Positions 40,768 through 50,205 are shown, counted from the stretch's first letter. The stretch is DNA of 50,205 nt from Vibrio tasmaniensis 1F-187 (GCF_000272405.2 NZ_AJZM02000278.1:1-50205), one strand, 5' to 3'. Made by a program: numbers and translations. The notes: generated by a model from the letters alone, not told the origin.

Positions 40768-40960
40768 ACTAACGTTGTGATTGAGTGAAATGCGATTTTC
40801 GTTGATATCTAATATGCCATCAATAGCATCGCTTGCGATTCAGTGTCACGATTTTCATAACAATAGAGAGCTGTCTATGCATATTTAGAACTGTTTACAG
40901 TCATCTTCGGTAATCTTCAGCAATTTGGAGTTATCTCCAGCAATTCATGGAGACTTAATT

Positions 40961-41683
40961 CTACCCAAAAAAACAATCTTGCTTGGTTTCATTCCACAAA
41001 GGGTATTGCTTCATGACTTGGGTGTAGAGCTTACTTTCAAGGTGCGCTCTTAACCAACGTCCTACGTTTTTATATTCAGATTGCACAAACCACTTCTTCT
41101 CGACTCTTACGAACTGGCTAACAAACGGCATCACGGCAAAATCGGCTAAGCTTGGGGTTTCTCCGAAAAAGTAGGGCTGCTCGGTGAGTAGCGCTTCTAA
41201 CTGACTAATGAACGCTTCGCAGGCTTGTCGACGTTGTTCCGTATCGATGTTTCGGTAACGAACAGACGCACGGTATTTCTCTAAGTGACTAATAAACTCA
41301 TCATCGTTAACTTTAATGAGCTGGTGGACTTGTTGGCTAAGTGTTGGGTTACTTGAACGCAGAAGATCTTGAGGATCGTTTTGTTGAAGCGCCCAATTCA
41401 TCACGTCTAAGCTCTGTTCGATGATTTGGCCATCTGGCAATACCAATACTGGAACAGTGCCTTTTGGCGAACTGGCCAATAGTTCGCTAGGCTTATCTTT
41501 GGTAACAATTTCTCGAAGTAACACTTTCTGCTGTGATAGTGCGATACCCATCCTTCCTCGCATAGCGTAAGGGCAGCGTCTTAAAGAATAAAGGATAGGT
41601 AAATCGATTCGTTTGGCATTATTGAGGTCATTTAGTTTGGAAAGTGTTGTTAGGTGGTAAAGAGATCGTGTTGTAGGTAGAAT
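40961..41683 (-). CDS. Glutathione S-transferase family protein with an unconventional start
   Basis: A GST-like protein: ILYSLRRCPYAMRGRMGIAL is the thioredoxin-fold start with a CPYA motif, followed by KGTVPVLVLPDGQIIEQSLDVM (cis-Pro and Ser) and a helical C-terminal domain (FFGETPSLADFAVMPFVSQF). No in-frame ATG, GTG or TTG lies between the CPYA motif and 41723. The boundary given is an ATT at 41683 with AAGG upstream; CTG or ATC starts, or a small frameshift, are alternatives. The open frame continues to 41800 but would overlap the divergent U32 gene. Confidence 0.75.
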   Translation of the reverse strand: MLPTTRSLYHLTTLSKLNDLNNAKRIDLPILYSLRRCPYAMRGRMGIALSQQKVLLREIVTKDKPSELLASSPKGTVPVLVLPDGQIIEQSLDVMNWALQQNDPQDLLRSSNPTLSQQVHQLIKVNDDEFISHLEKYRASVRYRNIDTEQRRQACEAFISQLEALLTEQPYFFGETPSLADFAVMPFVSQFVRVEKKWFVQSEYKNVGRWLRAHLESKLYTQVMKQYPLWNETKQDCFFG

Positions 41684-41723
41684 ACGCGCCTTAAAAATTA
41701 TAAGTAAGTGAGCGACTTCAAAA

Positions 41724-43979
41724 ATGAGCAGAAAGATTGAGTTATTAGCCCCAGGTGGCGATGTCGAGGCGATTAAAGCCGCTATCGTGGCCGGTGCCAA
41801 TGCGGTTTATTGTGGTTTAGACACCTTCAACGCTCGTAACAGAGCCTCTAACCTTTCGTTAGATGAGTTGAATGGTGTGATTCGCCTTGCTCATGAATAT
41901 GGTTGTGAAGTGTTTCTGACTCTTAACGTTGTGCTGCTGGAGCATGAAATTAAGACTATCACTAAATTGCTGAACCAACTGGTGAACACCAAACTAGACG
42001 GCATCATCGTTCAAGATCTTGGTTTGTTTGATTTGGTGAAAAAGCATTTCCCATCGTTAGATGTTCACGCATCGACTCAGTTAACGACGCACAACGAAGG
42101 CCAGATTAAGTTCTTGTCTAAGATTGGCGCGACGCGCGTTAACTTGTCTCGTGAATTGAACCTACCAGAAATCAAAATGCTGACGGAAGTGGCACACGAT
42201 CACGATGTTCTAACTGAAGTGTTTGTACATGGCGCTTTGTGTATCGCATTCTCTGGCCAATGTTACTCAAGCTCTGTAAGTGTCGGTAACTCAGGTAACC
42301 GTGGGCGTTGTAGCCAAGCGTGTCGTGATGAATACGAAATCACCAACGCAGGCAACAAGTTCCCACTTAACCTGAAAGATAACTCCGCTTACTACGACCT
42401 ACCTGAACTGGTTGACGCGAAAGTTGACTCGTTGAAAGTAGAAGGCCGTATTAAAGGCGCACACTACGTATACACTGTGGTAGACACGTGGCGAAAACAG
42501 ATTGATAGCTTTGTAGAAAGTGGTTTGTTGATCGAAGACGATTCAAACCTACACAAAGTATTCAACCGTGATTTCACCAACTCTTTCCTTAAGGGCAACC
42601 TAACGAAAGACATGTTCATCGATAACCCTCGCGACAACAGCATGAACTACGCCGTTGATAAAGCGACGAAAGAGAACAATGAAATCTCTGTTGTGCAAAT
42701 TCAAGAAGTAACTAGCGATCTTTATGAAGCTAAGAATGCGCTAGGTAGCGAAATGCGCGACAAGATCGAGTTCCTTGATATTCGTAAAACACCTGTGTCA
42801 TTGTCGTTTAGTGCTAAGGTGGGTCAACCATTTACGGTGACAGTGAACACACCAAAAGAAAACTTTACGCTTCAATCTCAATCGTTATTGGCAACAGCTA
42901 AAGAGACTGCGATTACTCAGGCGTTACTTGAAAAGCGTTTCAAATCAGTGAAGAGTGCTGTTCATACGCTTGAAAACTGTAACTACGACAACTTAGATGA
43001 AGGTCTGATTCTTCCTTTGAAAGAAGTGTCGGTCTTAAAAGACGAAATCGATTTCATCTTAAACGGTTCTGTGAAAGTGATTAAGCACGTTGAAGTGCCA
43101 GCACTGCCTCAGCACCCGAAGGTGAACGAGAAGCCAACTATGTCGATGCTTATCGCGGATGTGGAAGACCTACACCTGTGTGACGTAACTGACGCGGATG
43201 TATACTTCAAACTGCCTGAAAGCTTCAAGAAGCGTTGTAACAAGTACATCGATATCTTGGCAGCAAACCCACGTTTGATTCCTTGGTTCCCTGCAGTATT
43301 GATCGGCAAAGATTACGACGAAGCAGTTCGTATCCTTGAAGAGATCAAGCCAGCTCGCATCGTGACCAACAACACGGGTATTGCCTACAAAGCTTACGAG
43401 ATGGGAATTGAGTGGGTAGCAGGCCCGTTCATGAACACCACAAACTCTCACGCATTGGTTACGCTGAAAGAAGAGCTAAACTGTGCTGGTGCTTTCATTT
43501 CGAACGAGATCAACAAAGGTCAGATTCGTCATATTCGCCGCCCAGAGAACTTCAAACTGTTCTACAGCATCTACCACCCAATCTTAATGATGACCAGCCG
43601 TCAGTGTTTCTTCCAAAGAACGGTAGGTTGTAACAAGCCAAGCATTGAAGCCGGTTGTATGCTGAAGTGTGAGAAAGCGACCACGATTACTAACGTGAAA
43701 GGTATCTCTTTCGCGGTTGATAAGCAGAAGGGTGGCTACCCAAGCATTTACAACCACGAGCAGTTCTTAAACCATGACGCTGTAACGGATTTCTCTGGTC
43801 TGTTCGACGAGTTCTTTATTGACCTAACCAACATCGGTGCGGGTTCGAAAGAAGTACAAGACAAAGTAGAGCTTATCAAACACTTCCAAGGTTTGATTGA
43901 CGGCGTTGATGGTTCACAACAGAACCTAGAGCAGATGGTTGAAGTTCGAACTAACGCTCAATACGTGCAAGGTCTATAG
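41724..43979 (+). CDS. U32 peptidase-family protein (RlhA/YegQ-like), long form
   Basis: A 751-residue member of the U32 family. The N-terminal half is the conserved part: ELLAPGGDVEAIKAAI, NAVYCGLDTFNARNRASN, DVHASTQLTTHN and EVFVHGALCIAFSGQCYSSS with CSQACR nearby are the family signatures, including cysteines thought to bind an iron-sulphur cluster. E. coli relatives (RlhA, TrhP) hydroxylate rRNA or tRNA bases, so this is more likely an RNA-modifying protein than a protease. More cysteines (CNKPSIEAGCMLKC) occur near 630-645. It is a single gene ended by a terminator. Confidence 0.88.
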   Translation: MSRKIELLAPGGDVEAIKAAIVAGANAVYCGLDTFNARNRASNLSLDELNGVIRLAHEYGCEVFLTLNVVLLEHEIKTITKLLNQLVNTKLDGIIVQDLGLFDLVKKHFPSLDVHASTQLTTHNEGQIKFLSKIGATRVNLSRELNLPEIKMLTEVAHDHDVLTEVFVHGALCIAFSGQCYSSSVSVGNSGNRGRCSQACRDEYEITNAGNKFPLNLKDNSAYYDLPELVDAKVDSLKVEGRIKGAHYVYTVVDTWRKQIDSFVESGLLIEDDSNLHKVFNRDFTNSFLKGNLTKDMFIDNPRDNSMNYAVDKATKENNEISVVQIQEVTSDLYEAKNALGSEMRDKIEFLDIRKTPVSLSFSAKVGQPFTVTVNTPKENFTLQSQSLLATAKETAITQALLEKRFKSVKSAVHTLENCNYDNLDEGLILPLKEVSVLKDEIDFILNGSVKVIKHVEVPALPQHPKVNEKPTMSMLIADVEDLHLCDVTDADVYFKLPESFKKRCNKYIDILAANPRLIPWFPAVLIGKDYDEAVRILEEIKPARIVTNNTGIAYKAYEMGIEWVAGPFMNTTNSHALVTLKEELNCAGAFISNEINKGQIRHIRRPENFKLFYSIYHPILMMTSRQCFFQRTVGCNKPSIEAGCMLKCEKATTITNVKGISFAVDKQKGGYPSIYNHEQFLNHDAVTDFSGLFDEFFIDLTNIGAGSKEVQDKVELIKHFQGLIDGVDGSQQNLEQMVEVRTNAQYVQGL

Positions 43980-44011
43980 CCAAAAGCTTCAAAGTCCAGA
44001 AGATCAAAAAA

Positions 44012-44038
44012 AAGGCCACTCAATCGAGTGGCCTTTTT
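44012..44038 (+). terminator. Rho-independent terminator after the U32 gene
   Basis: AAGGCCACTC and GAGTGGCCTTT form a stem around AATC-type loop bases, with AAAAAA before it and TTTTT after it, so it can work in both directions for the convergent U32 and thioesterase genes. Confidence 0.9.
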
Positions 44039-44080
44039 AATGTCTGAAACTTTCTGAGTTTTTCTGAATCAGCGAATAGG

Positions 44081-44545
44081 TTATTCCGTCACGGCTTCTT
44101 GTTTGAAGCATGGGCTCTTTAACGTGTTCATCTTCTCGATTTCATTGGTTAAACGCAGTGAAAGCAGCGCTTTTTGGTTTGAAGCAAAATCGAACATAAC
44201 GATAGTCGCAGTGCCGATTGTCGTCAGCTTCTGTTGAGCCTTACTGACGATCGCGTATTCCATGGTGAAGCGGTCGTCTTGAATGTCTGTAACACGCGAA
44301 CCGATCATCAGCGTGTCTGGATACGTGACTGGTCTGAAATATTTACAATAAGTGTCGCCAAGAACAGGGCCAACTTTGGTAATCGCCATCTCTTCCATCA
44401 GCTCGACATGCTTGAAAAAATCTAAGCGAGCCGTTTCGAAATAACGAAAATATACGGCGTTGTTAACGTGATTAAGGGCGTCCATTTCTCCCCAAGCGAC
44501 AGGGATTTCTGTTACTACCGGGTAGTCAGATAATAGTGCTTCCAT
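44081..44545 (-). CDS. Hot-dog-fold acyl-CoA thioesterase (YbgC/FadM-like)
   Basis: A 154-residue hot-dog protein. The active-site region is VAWGEMDALNHVNNAVYFRYFE near residues 17-38 (aspartate in EMDALNHVN), followed by GDTYCKYFRPVTYPDTLMIGSRV. It probably hydrolyses short or hydroxylated acyl-CoA thioesters in the cytoplasm. The region upstream of its start contains an 18-bp tandem repeat. It is a single gene. Confidence 0.9.
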   Translation of the reverse strand: MEALLSDYPVVTEIPVAWGEMDALNHVNNAVYFRYFETARLDFFKHVELMEEMAITKVGPVLGDTYCKYFRPVTYPDTLMIGSRVTDIQDDRFTMEYAIVSKAQQKLTTIGTATIVMFDFASNQKALLSLRLTNEIEKMNTLKSPCFKQEAVTE

Positions 44546-44560
44546 GCGAACTCTCTTATT

Positions 44561-44611
44561 GTTATCTGTGTAGTTAGTGTTATCTGGGTAATTAACGTTA
44601 TCTATTTACCC
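44561..44611. repeat. 18-bp tandem repeat upstream of the thioesterase
   Basis: Units start at 44561 (GTTATCTGTGTAGTTAGT), 44579 (GTTATCTGGGTAATTAAC) and 44597 (GTTATCTATTTACCC, partial). The array lies in the leader or promoter of the minus-strand thioesterase gene, 15 bases from its start codon. Confidence 0.8.
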
Positions 44612-44743
44612 TTCATCGGGATCAGTTGTTATTGGAATAAAAACCCTACCGCTAAATTAACAAAACTGCAACACGTGTGATTTAAGTTTTTGAAGCTTGA
44701 AACCACACAATGTCAGTGACTTAGTTGCACATCCACTCAATGT

Positions 44744-46579
44744 TCACACATTGAGGTGTTTGAATTGCAGTTCAACTAAGCGTTGGTACAATTCGCAGCT
44801 ATTGATGAGCGACTGGTGGTCGCCAATGTCTACTAGCTGCCCTTTATCTAGCACCGCAATCTGGTCGGCGTGTTTAATTGTTGATAATCGATGGGCGATA
44901 ATGATGGTCGTTCTGCCACGCATTAACTCTTCTAAAGCTTGTTGAACGTGATGCTCACTTTCACTGTCTAGCGCACTGGTTGCTTCGTCCAACAAGAGAA
45001 TATTCGGATCTTTTAAGATGGCACGAGCGATGGCAATACGCTGACGCTGCCCGCCAGACAATCTAACGCCACGTTCACCAAGAAAGCTGTGATAGCCTTC
45101 AGGTAAGTTCTGAATGAACTCGTGCGCGTGCGCTTTTTTCGCCGCTTCGATAACTTGCTCGTCCGTTGCTTCTGGGTTCCCGTATCGAATGTTATGGAAC
45201 ACATCGTTGCTGAACAGAGCGGGTTGCTGAGGGACTAATGCCATCTGCTTTCTTAGCTCGTTCGGATCAAACTGATTCAGTTCAACACCGCCTAACGTTA
45301 CTTTGCCTATTTGTGGGTCGTAGAAACGTTGCAGCAGTTCAAATAGGGTGGTTTTACCTGCGCCAGACGGGCCAACCAATGCCAACACTTTACCTTCATG
45401 GGCCGTTAGCGTGAGGTTGCTTGTTGCGGGCTGGTCGGGTCTTGATGGGTAACAGAAGGTCACATCATCAAAAGCGACTTCTGGTGTCACGTTATCGAGT
45501 GATGTTGGGTTTTCTACAGGCGCAACAATATGGCTTTCAACTTGTAGAATTTCAATTAATCGTTCTGTCGCACCTGCCGCACGTTGCAACTCACCCATCA
45601 CTTCAGAAATCGTACCTAATGACGAAGCGACCATAATGGCATAGAAGACAAATGCAGCCAGATCACCCGCCGACATCGTGCCGTTGATGACATCGCTGCC
45701 ACCAACCCAAAGCATGCCTGCAATCGCACTGAACACGATAACAATCACACCAGAGATAAGAATCGCGCGTTGTTTTACACGTTGGCGACCAATCTCATAA
45801 GCCTTTTCTACTTCAATTGCGAACGATGCTTTCTCTTGCGCTTCTCGGCTGTAGCTTTGCACCGTTTTGATGTGTTCAATCGCTTCGCCAGCATAAGAAC
45901 CCACATCAGACATCGAATCTTGGCTTTGGCGAGAGAGGGCTCTCACTCGTCGACCGTATACCAAAATCGGAATCAGGATAAACGGCACAGAGGCCAACAC
46001 GATCAGCGTTAGCTTAATATTAGTCGCGAACAGCATGATGATTGCGCCAATACACATCAGCGCGCTGCGCATCGCCATAGAGAACGACGAACCTATGATG
46101 CTTTGAAGCAGAGTTGTGTCGGTTGTGATGCGCGACATGATGTCGCCACTGCCATTGGTTTCAAAGTAACTCGGGTGAAGCGTCACCACGTGATTGAAAA
46201 CCGACAGGCGTATATCCGCACTTACTCGCTCACCAACAGAAGAGACCAAATAGAAGCGAAAGAAGGTGCCAATCGAGATCAGCACGACTACAACCATGAT
46301 GAATTGAATCGCACTGCCTAAATCTGATAACGATTGTTGGCTGAAGCCTTGGTCGATAAGAAGGCGAATACCGTGTCCGACCGAAAGGGTTAAGCTCGCC
46401 GTGAAGATCAAAGCGATCAGCGCTGCAATCACACGGCCTTTATAGGGCTGAATAAATTTGCTGAGCTCAAATAAAATACTGAGGCTTTTCTTCTCAGGTT
46501 TGGGTTGTGGCGCTTTTTTAGTCGATCGTTGAGCCGTTCGCTGAGTAGAGTCACGCGTAGAAGAGACATCGTTTTGCAT
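44744..46579 (-). CDS. MsbA-like ABC exporter (transmembrane plus ATPase half-transporter)
   Basis: A 611-residue half-transporter: about six membrane helices in the first 330 residues, then an ATPase domain with Walker A GPSGAGKTT near 396, signature LSGGQRQR near 501, Walker B ILLLDEATSALD near 519 and H-loop IIAHRLS near 553. It probably works as a homodimer that exports lipid or drug-like molecules; Vibrio relatives include multidrug exporters. A basic, Gln/Lys-rich N-terminal extension of about 30 residues is present. It is a single gene. Confidence 0.9.
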   Translation of the reverse strand: MQNDVSSTRDSTQRTAQRSTKKAPQPKPEKKSLSILFELSKFIQPYKGRVIAALIALIFTASLTLSVGHGIRLLIDQGFSQQSLSDLGSAIQFIMVVVVLISIGTFFRFYLVSSVGERVSADIRLSVFNHVVTLHPSYFETNGSGDIMSRITTDTTLLQSIIGSSFSMAMRSALMCIGAIIMLFATNIKLTLIVLASVPFILIPILVYGRRVRALSRQSQDSMSDVGSYAGEAIEHIKTVQSYSREAQEKASFAIEVEKAYEIGRQRVKQRAILISGVIVIVFSAIAGMLWVGGSDVINGTMSAGDLAAFVFYAIMVASSLGTISEVMGELQRAAGATERLIEILQVESHIVAPVENPTSLDNVTPEVAFDDVTFCYPSRPDQPATSNLTLTAHEGKVLALVGPSGAGKTTLFELLQRFYDPQIGKVTLGGVELNQFDPNELRKQMALVPQQPALFSNDVFHNIRYGNPEATDEQVIEAAKKAHAHEFIQNLPEGYHSFLGERGVRLSGGQRQRIAIARAILKDPNILLLDEATSALDSESEHHVQQALEELMRGRTTIIIAHRLSTIKHADQIAVLDKGQLVDIGDHQSLINSCELYQRLVELQFKHLNV

Positions 46580-47120
46580 ATGACTGCCTTAATGTGTTGT
46601 CGCTTTAAGAGTAGATGGCTTGTTGTTTGTACGTACTTGTCACGAATCAAGTGCTAGTCGTTCGTAAATGTTTGTTGCTTACAAGAGAAACCATTAAAGC
46701 ACGCATCGCTGACTGATGCTTCCTAGGATACTCAATTTTCGGACTTTGATGCCTAGCAAGTGAGGGAATCTTACTGTTCAAAAGGAACATTAAGCATTTA
46801 GTGGCGCTTGAAATAAAGATCAAACGAGCTATTTGATTCTAATTTTTATGCATGTGAGCGTAAGCCAATAGCGAATAGAAGCTACAGGTTCTTAGCTATT
46901 GTACTGATTTTTTAATTGGAAGAGAAACGTTTGCTTTTCCCTCGATTTCAAGCTTATCAGCAACTTGTGACTTTTGGTTGTAAGACCAGTTATAGCGACT
47001 GTTTTTTGCGCAACTTTCGTTACAAAAATTCAACAAAATAGTTTTTTATACATTTTTCTTGCATAAAAACTCGAATTGAATAGAATAACCAACAAATGAC
47101 AATTAATGCAGTATTGTGGC
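46580..47120. other. Long intergenic region upstream of the arginine importer operon
   Basis: This 541-bp divergent, AT-rich region contains no convincing gene. It must contain the promoters for the ABC exporter and for artP. ArgR-like sequences occur only at its right end (see 47058-47091). No strong hairpin was found elsewhere. Confidence 0.4.
47058..47091 (+). promoter_or_regulatory. Possible degenerate ARG boxes before artP
   Basis: CTTGCATAAAAACTCGAA and AATTGAATAGAATAACCA partly resemble the ArgR operator consensus WNTGAATWWWWATTCANW and lie 30-60 bases before the artP start. They overlap by two bases instead of being spaced by three, and the right arms are poor, so the assignment is weak. 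Arginine-dependent repression of this operon is known in E. coli. Confidence 0.25.
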
Positions 47121-47849
47121 ATGAGTATTCAAGTAAAGAGCATCAACAAATCATACGGTAATACCCAAGTTCTTCATGACATCAGCTTTGACTGTGAAAG
47201 TGGCGAAACCTTGGTATTGCTTGGCCCAAGCGGTGCGGGCAAGAGTTCATTACTGCGTGTATTGAACCTGTTAGAAATCGCGGACAACGGCGAATTAGAC
47301 ATTGCGAACGAGCAATTCGATTTTTCAAGCCAGATCCAAGAAAAGCAGGGGCTTAAACTTCGTCGTAAAGTTGGCATGGTGTTCCAACAATACAACTTGT
47401 GGCCACATATGACGGTGATGGAAAACTTAATTGAAGCTCCCACCAAAGTCGCGGGTTTAGATAAGCAAGAAGCGATTAAGCAAGCTCAAGAAGTGCTAAA
47501 GACACTTCAACTTGCCGACAAAGCAGACGCTTGGCCACTTCAACTGTCTGGTGGTCAACAACAGCGTGTTGCGATTGCACGTGCGCTGATGATGAAACCG
47601 GATGTGTTGTTGTTTGATGAACCAACAGCGGCGCTTGATCCTGAGATCACCAACCAAGTTGTGAGCATTATTAAAGAGTTGAGTGGAACGGGCATTACTC
47701 AAGTGGTTGTGACACATGAAGTTGATTTCGCGAAGAAGATTGCTAGCCACGTTCTGTATCTAGAAAAAGGGTACATCGTTGAACACGGCACCAGCGATTC
47801 ATTCGTTAACCCGCAGACACCCGAGTTTGCCGAGTATCTTACGCATTAA
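47121..47849 (+). CDS. artP: Arginine ABC importer ATPase ArtP
   Basis: A 242-residue ABC ATPase very similar to E. coli ArtP: Walker [10 protein letters not shown], then [10 protein letters not shown]-loop [10 protein letters not shown], signature [17 protein letters not shown], Walker [16 protein letters not shown] and H-loop THE. It powers arginine uptake with the binding protein and permeases encoded downstream. A frame extends to 47106, but [13 protein letters not shown] from the ATG at 47121 matches ArtP. The ribosome-binding site is weak. It is the first gene of the operon. Confidence 0.93.
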   Translation: MSIQVKSINKSYGNTQVLHDISFDCESGETLVLLGPSGAGKSSLLRVLNLLEIADNGELDIANEQFDFSSQIQEKQGLKLRRKVGMVFQQYNLWPHMTVMENLIEAPTKVAGLDKQEAIKQAQEVLKTLQLADKADAWPLQLSGGQQQRVAIARALMMKPDVLLFDEPTAALDPEITNQVVSIIKELSGTGITQVVVTHEVDFAKKIASHVLYLEKGYIVEHGTSDSFVNPQTPEFAEYLTH

Positions 47850-47952
47850 ACCTAAGTTGACTCACTAGATTTAGCTAAACACAACATCGATTAAAACAAT
47901 TAAATTATAAAAATGGCCACAGGTCAAAATCACACAGATTCGGAGTAACAAA

Positions 47953-48696
47953 ATGAAAAAGATTCTACTAGCTTCACTTATCGGCCTTTCTTCTGCAGGC
48001 ATGGCTGTTAATGCATCGGCACAAGACGAAATCAAATTCGCAATGGAAGCGACTTACGCACCATTCGAATACATGGACGAGAACAACCAAATCCAAGGTT
48101 TTGACGTAGACCTAGCAAACGCACTTTGTGAAGAGATGAAAGCAACTTGTACTTTTCACAACCAAGCGTTCGATAGCTTGATCCCAGCGCTTAAATTCAA
48201 ACGTTACGATGCCGCTATTTCGGCAATGGACATCACTGAAGCGCGTCTTAAACAAGTAAACTTCTCTAACGCTTACTACGACAACTCGGCAGCATTCATC
48301 TCTATTGAAGGTAAAGTAGCAGACCAAGCAGCACTAGAAGGTAAGCGTGTTGGCGTTCAAAACGGTTCAACTCACCAGAGCTTCCTACTTGAGCAAATGG
48401 CTGGCGTAACAGCGGTACCTTACTCAAGCTACCAAGATGCATTCATCGACATGAAAAACGGTCGTATCGATTCAGTATTTGGTGACACAGCGGTAGTAGC
48501 TGAATGGTTCAAAAAGCAAGACAACCTAACGTATGTAGGCGACCAAGTAACAAACCAAGAGTACTTCGGTAACGGCTTTGGTATCGCAGTAAACAAGAGT
48601 AACCAAGAACTTGTAGACCAGCTTAACGTTGCACTTGCAGCAGTGAAAGCGAACGGCGAATACGACAAGATCTTTAACAAGTACTTCGGTAAGTAA
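47953..48696 (+). CDS. artJ: Periplasmic arginine-binding protein (ArtI/ArtJ type)
   Basis: A 247-residue substrate-binding protein of the type-3 family with a Sec signal of about 23 residues (ending NASA before QDEI). The mature start EIKFAMEATYAPFEYMDENNQIQGFDVDLANALC is the standard binding-cleft module, with the arginine-contacting aspartates typical of ArtJ/ArtI further on. CxxxxxxC (ALCEEMKATC) near residues 58-65 may form the usual disulphide. Which of ArtI or ArtJ is orthologous is not decided. It lies 103 bp after artP and three bases before artQ. Confidence 0.9.
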   Translation: MKKILLASLIGLSSAGMAVNASAQDEIKFAMEATYAPFEYMDENNQIQGFDVDLANALCEEMKATCTFHNQAFDSLIPALKFKRYDAAISAMDITEARLKQVNFSNAYYDNSAAFISIEGKVADQAALEGKRVGVQNGSTHQSFLLEQMAGVTAVPYSSYQDAFIDMKNGRIDSVFGDTAVVAEWFKKQDNLTYVGDQVTNQEYFGNGFGIAVNKSNQELVDQLNVALAAVKANGEYDKIFNKYFGK

Positions 48697-48699
48697 TTT

Positions 48700-49386
48700 A
48701 TGGAATTAACGGGTTACTCTTTAGGGCTCGTCGAAGCAAGCTGGATGACAGTTCAGCTTGCGTTCGTAAGCCTATTGGTTGGATTGGTTCTAGCAGTGTT
48801 GTTTGCAAGTGGTGAGATGTCTCGTCGTATTGCAATCAAATGGCCAACGACTGCATTTGTGACGATTGTTCGTGGTTTACCAGAAATTCTGGTCGTACTG
48901 TTTATCTACTTTGGTTCGACACAAGTTCTGTTCATGATCACTGGCGACTTCATAGAAGTGAGCCCGTTCTTATCTGGTGTTGTTGCACTGTCACTTATTT
49001 TCGCTTCTTACGCTTCGCAAACTATTCGTGGTGCGTTGAAAGCAGTAAGCAAAGGGCAGAGAGAAGCAGCAAGTGCGCTTGGTATTTCACAATCTCGTGC
49101 TTTCTTCAGAGTCGTATTGCCACAAGCAGTGAGACACGCGCTACCAGGTTTAACCAACCAATGGCTGGTTCTATTGAAAGACACTGCACTGGTTTCATTG
49201 ATTGGCGTAACCGATCTATTGAAACAAGCGCAATTAACATCAGCGGCAACGCACGAAGCATTCACTTGGTACGCGACAGCAGCAGCAATCTATTTGGTCA
49301 TCACTTTAATCACACAAAGATTGGTAAAAGTGATTGATGGTAAGTTCTCTATTCAAGGTTTGGGTAACAAAGGGGCAATGGCATGA
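48700..49386 (+). CDS. artQ: Arginine ABC importer permease ArtQ
   Basis: A 228-residue permease with about five membrane helices. The cytoplasmic EAA loop is visible as [30 protein letters not shown] near residues 124-153, given in parts. It forms the membrane channel with ArtM. It starts three bases after the binding-protein gene, and its stop codon overlaps the artM start by four bases (ATGA), so the two are translationally coupled. Confidence 0.93.
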   Translation: MELTGYSLGLVEASWMTVQLAFVSLLVGLVLAVLFASGEMSRRIAIKWPTTAFVTIVRGLPEILVVLFIYFGSTQVLFMITGDFIEVSPFLSGVVALSLIFASYASQTIRGALKAVSKGQREAASALGISQSRAFFRVVLPQAVRHALPGLTNQWLVLLKDTALVSLIGVTDLLKQAQLTSAATHEAFTWYATAAAIYLVITLITQRLVKVIDGKFSIQGLGNKGAMA

Positions 49387-50051
49387 ATCAACAATACCTC
49401 TCCCAAATGCTTGAGGGCTTAGCGACCAGTCTGCAACTCACAGGCGCTTCATTGCTTGTTGGTTGTATCTTGTCATTGCTGATGACGGTAACGCTAATCC
49501 TAAGAATACCGGCGATTCACTGGTTAACTCGTGGCATCATTACGCTGTTTACCGGCACACCATTGTTGGTTCAGATTTTTTTGGTGTATTACGGCCCGGG
49601 TCAATTCGATTGGATTCGTGAAAGCTTCCTATGGACATGGCTTAGCCAACCTTGGTTCTGCGCAATGTTAGCACTCGCACTGAACACCGCGGCATACAGC
49701 ACGCTACTGTTCAGAGGTGCATTCAACGCGATTCCAGCAGGGCAGTGGGAAGCATGTCGCGCATTAGGCATGGACAAAATCGCAACGCTTAAAGTGTTAC
49801 TGCCATACGCACTACGTCGCGCCGTTCCAGCTTACTCGAACGAGGTGATTCTAGTCTTCAAAGGTACATCACTGGCAAGCACCATCACCATCATGGATTT
49901 GATGGGCTACGCTCAGCGTATCAACGGCCAAACCTACGACACACTCACAGTGTTCGGCATTGCTGGCGCATTCTACCTAGCAGTGAATGGTGTATTAACG
50001 CTGATCTTCCGTCAGGTAGAGAAGAAAGCCCTCGCATTCGAAGCGGCATAA
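49383..50051 (+). CDS. artM: Arginine ABC importer permease ArtM
   Basis: A 222-residue permease of the same family. [15 protein letters not shown] near residues 59-73 and the EAA loop [30 protein letters not shown] near 121-150 (in parts) are the family signatures. With ArtQ it makes the heterodimeric channel. The operon order ATPase, binding protein, Q, M matches that known in enterobacteria without a second binding protein. A strong terminator follows. Confidence 0.93.
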   Translation: MNQQYLSQMLEGLATSLQLTGASLLVGCILSLLMTVTLILRIPAIHWLTRGIITLFTGTPLLVQIFLVYYGPGQFDWIRESFLWTWLSQPWFCAMLALALNTAAYSTLLFRGAFNAIPAGQWEACRALGMDKIATLKVLLPYALRRAVPAYSNEVILVFKGTSLASTITIMDLMGYAQRINGQTYDTLTVFGIAGAFYLAVNGVLTLIFRQVEKKALAFEAA

Positions 50052-50081
50052 GCTAGCAATTCACAAGTTAACTAACGTATA

Positions 50082-50121
50082 AAGCCTGCCATTTATGTTC
50101 GCATAAATGGCAGGCTTTTTT
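50082..50121 (+). terminator. Strong Rho-independent terminator of the art operon
   Basis: AAGCCTGCCATTTATG and CATAAATGGCAGGCTT form a perfect 16-bp stem with a TTCG tetraloop, followed by TTTT. It lies 30 bp after the artM stop codon. Confidence 0.97.
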
Positions 50122-50205
50122 GTGTTTGGGGTATGTAAGGTGAATACTGTTTTTACGTACAGTTTAGTGAGATTTTCGCTAAAATCATACTATATGGAAA
50201 TATTC

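Noticed and set aside
41684..41800. GST protein extended to an ATG at 41800
   Set aside because: The extension would overlap 77 bases of the divergent U32 gene and has no GST resemblance.

Overview
The window looks like a Vibrio chromosome, most likely from the Splendidus clade. This is inferred from the protein sequences, the moderate GC content, the Vibrio-type 61-bp repeat units at the left end, and three degenerate attC-like sites resembling Vibrio chromosomal-integron repeats. No tRNA, rRNA, CRISPR array, transposase, integrase or phage gene was seen.

Layout. 1-5.9 kb: three tandem repetitive palindromes, a mini zinc protein (DUF2256), a RIO-type kinase, and a tightly overlapping minus-strand light-response operon (DASH cryptochrome, Fe-S photolyase, short-chain dehydrogenase), then a UspA protein. 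6-10 kb: a PcfJ-domain protein with a 44-aa zinc-ribbon protein, a GNAT, DUF3297, a small outer-membrane barrel and an Asp-rich repeat lipoprotein. 10.5-13 kb: glpT-glpQ, which hydrolyse glycerophosphodiesters and import glycerol-3-phosphate. 13.2-19.8 kb: an ASCH protein, a compact four-gene operon (hydroxyacid dehydrogenase, GNAT, HAD, methyltransferase), a STAS-like protein, a lipoprotein with a duplicated domain, a NUDIX hydrolase, a YkgJ protein and an RsuA-type pseudouridine synthase.

19.8-38 kb is the accessory region: about 30 small, nearly all plus-strand, mostly single-gene units (GNAT, NUDIX, VOC, GFA, LysE, HD, metallo-beta-lactamase, CatB-like, SDR and unknowns). This is the repertoire typical of Vibrio integron cassettes. 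Three attC-like relics at 20985-21073, 21450-21582 and 24369-24432 support the idea that at least its 20.5-24.9 kb part came from integron cassettes. A frameshifted RraA-like gene lies against the third relic. Three dispersed paralogues of an unrecognised small two-CxxC protein (30.7, 32.5 and 37.2 kb) are also here.

38-50.2 kb is ordinary Vibrio sequence: GltS glutamate symporter, a patatin-like lipoprotein, a GST-like protein with no conventional start codon, a large U32 peptidase-family protein, a hot-dog thioesterase, an MsbA-like ABC exporter, and the complete arginine ABC importer (ATPase, binding protein, two permeases) closed by a strong terminator.

Non-coding structure includes short tandem repeats at gene edges (18 bp near 34.7 kb and 44.6 kb, 23 bp near 38.0 kb), two candidate small-RNA loci inferred from terminators that serve no obvious gene (9.2 and 31.8 kb), and a nested hairpin upstream of one zinc-ribbon paralogue.
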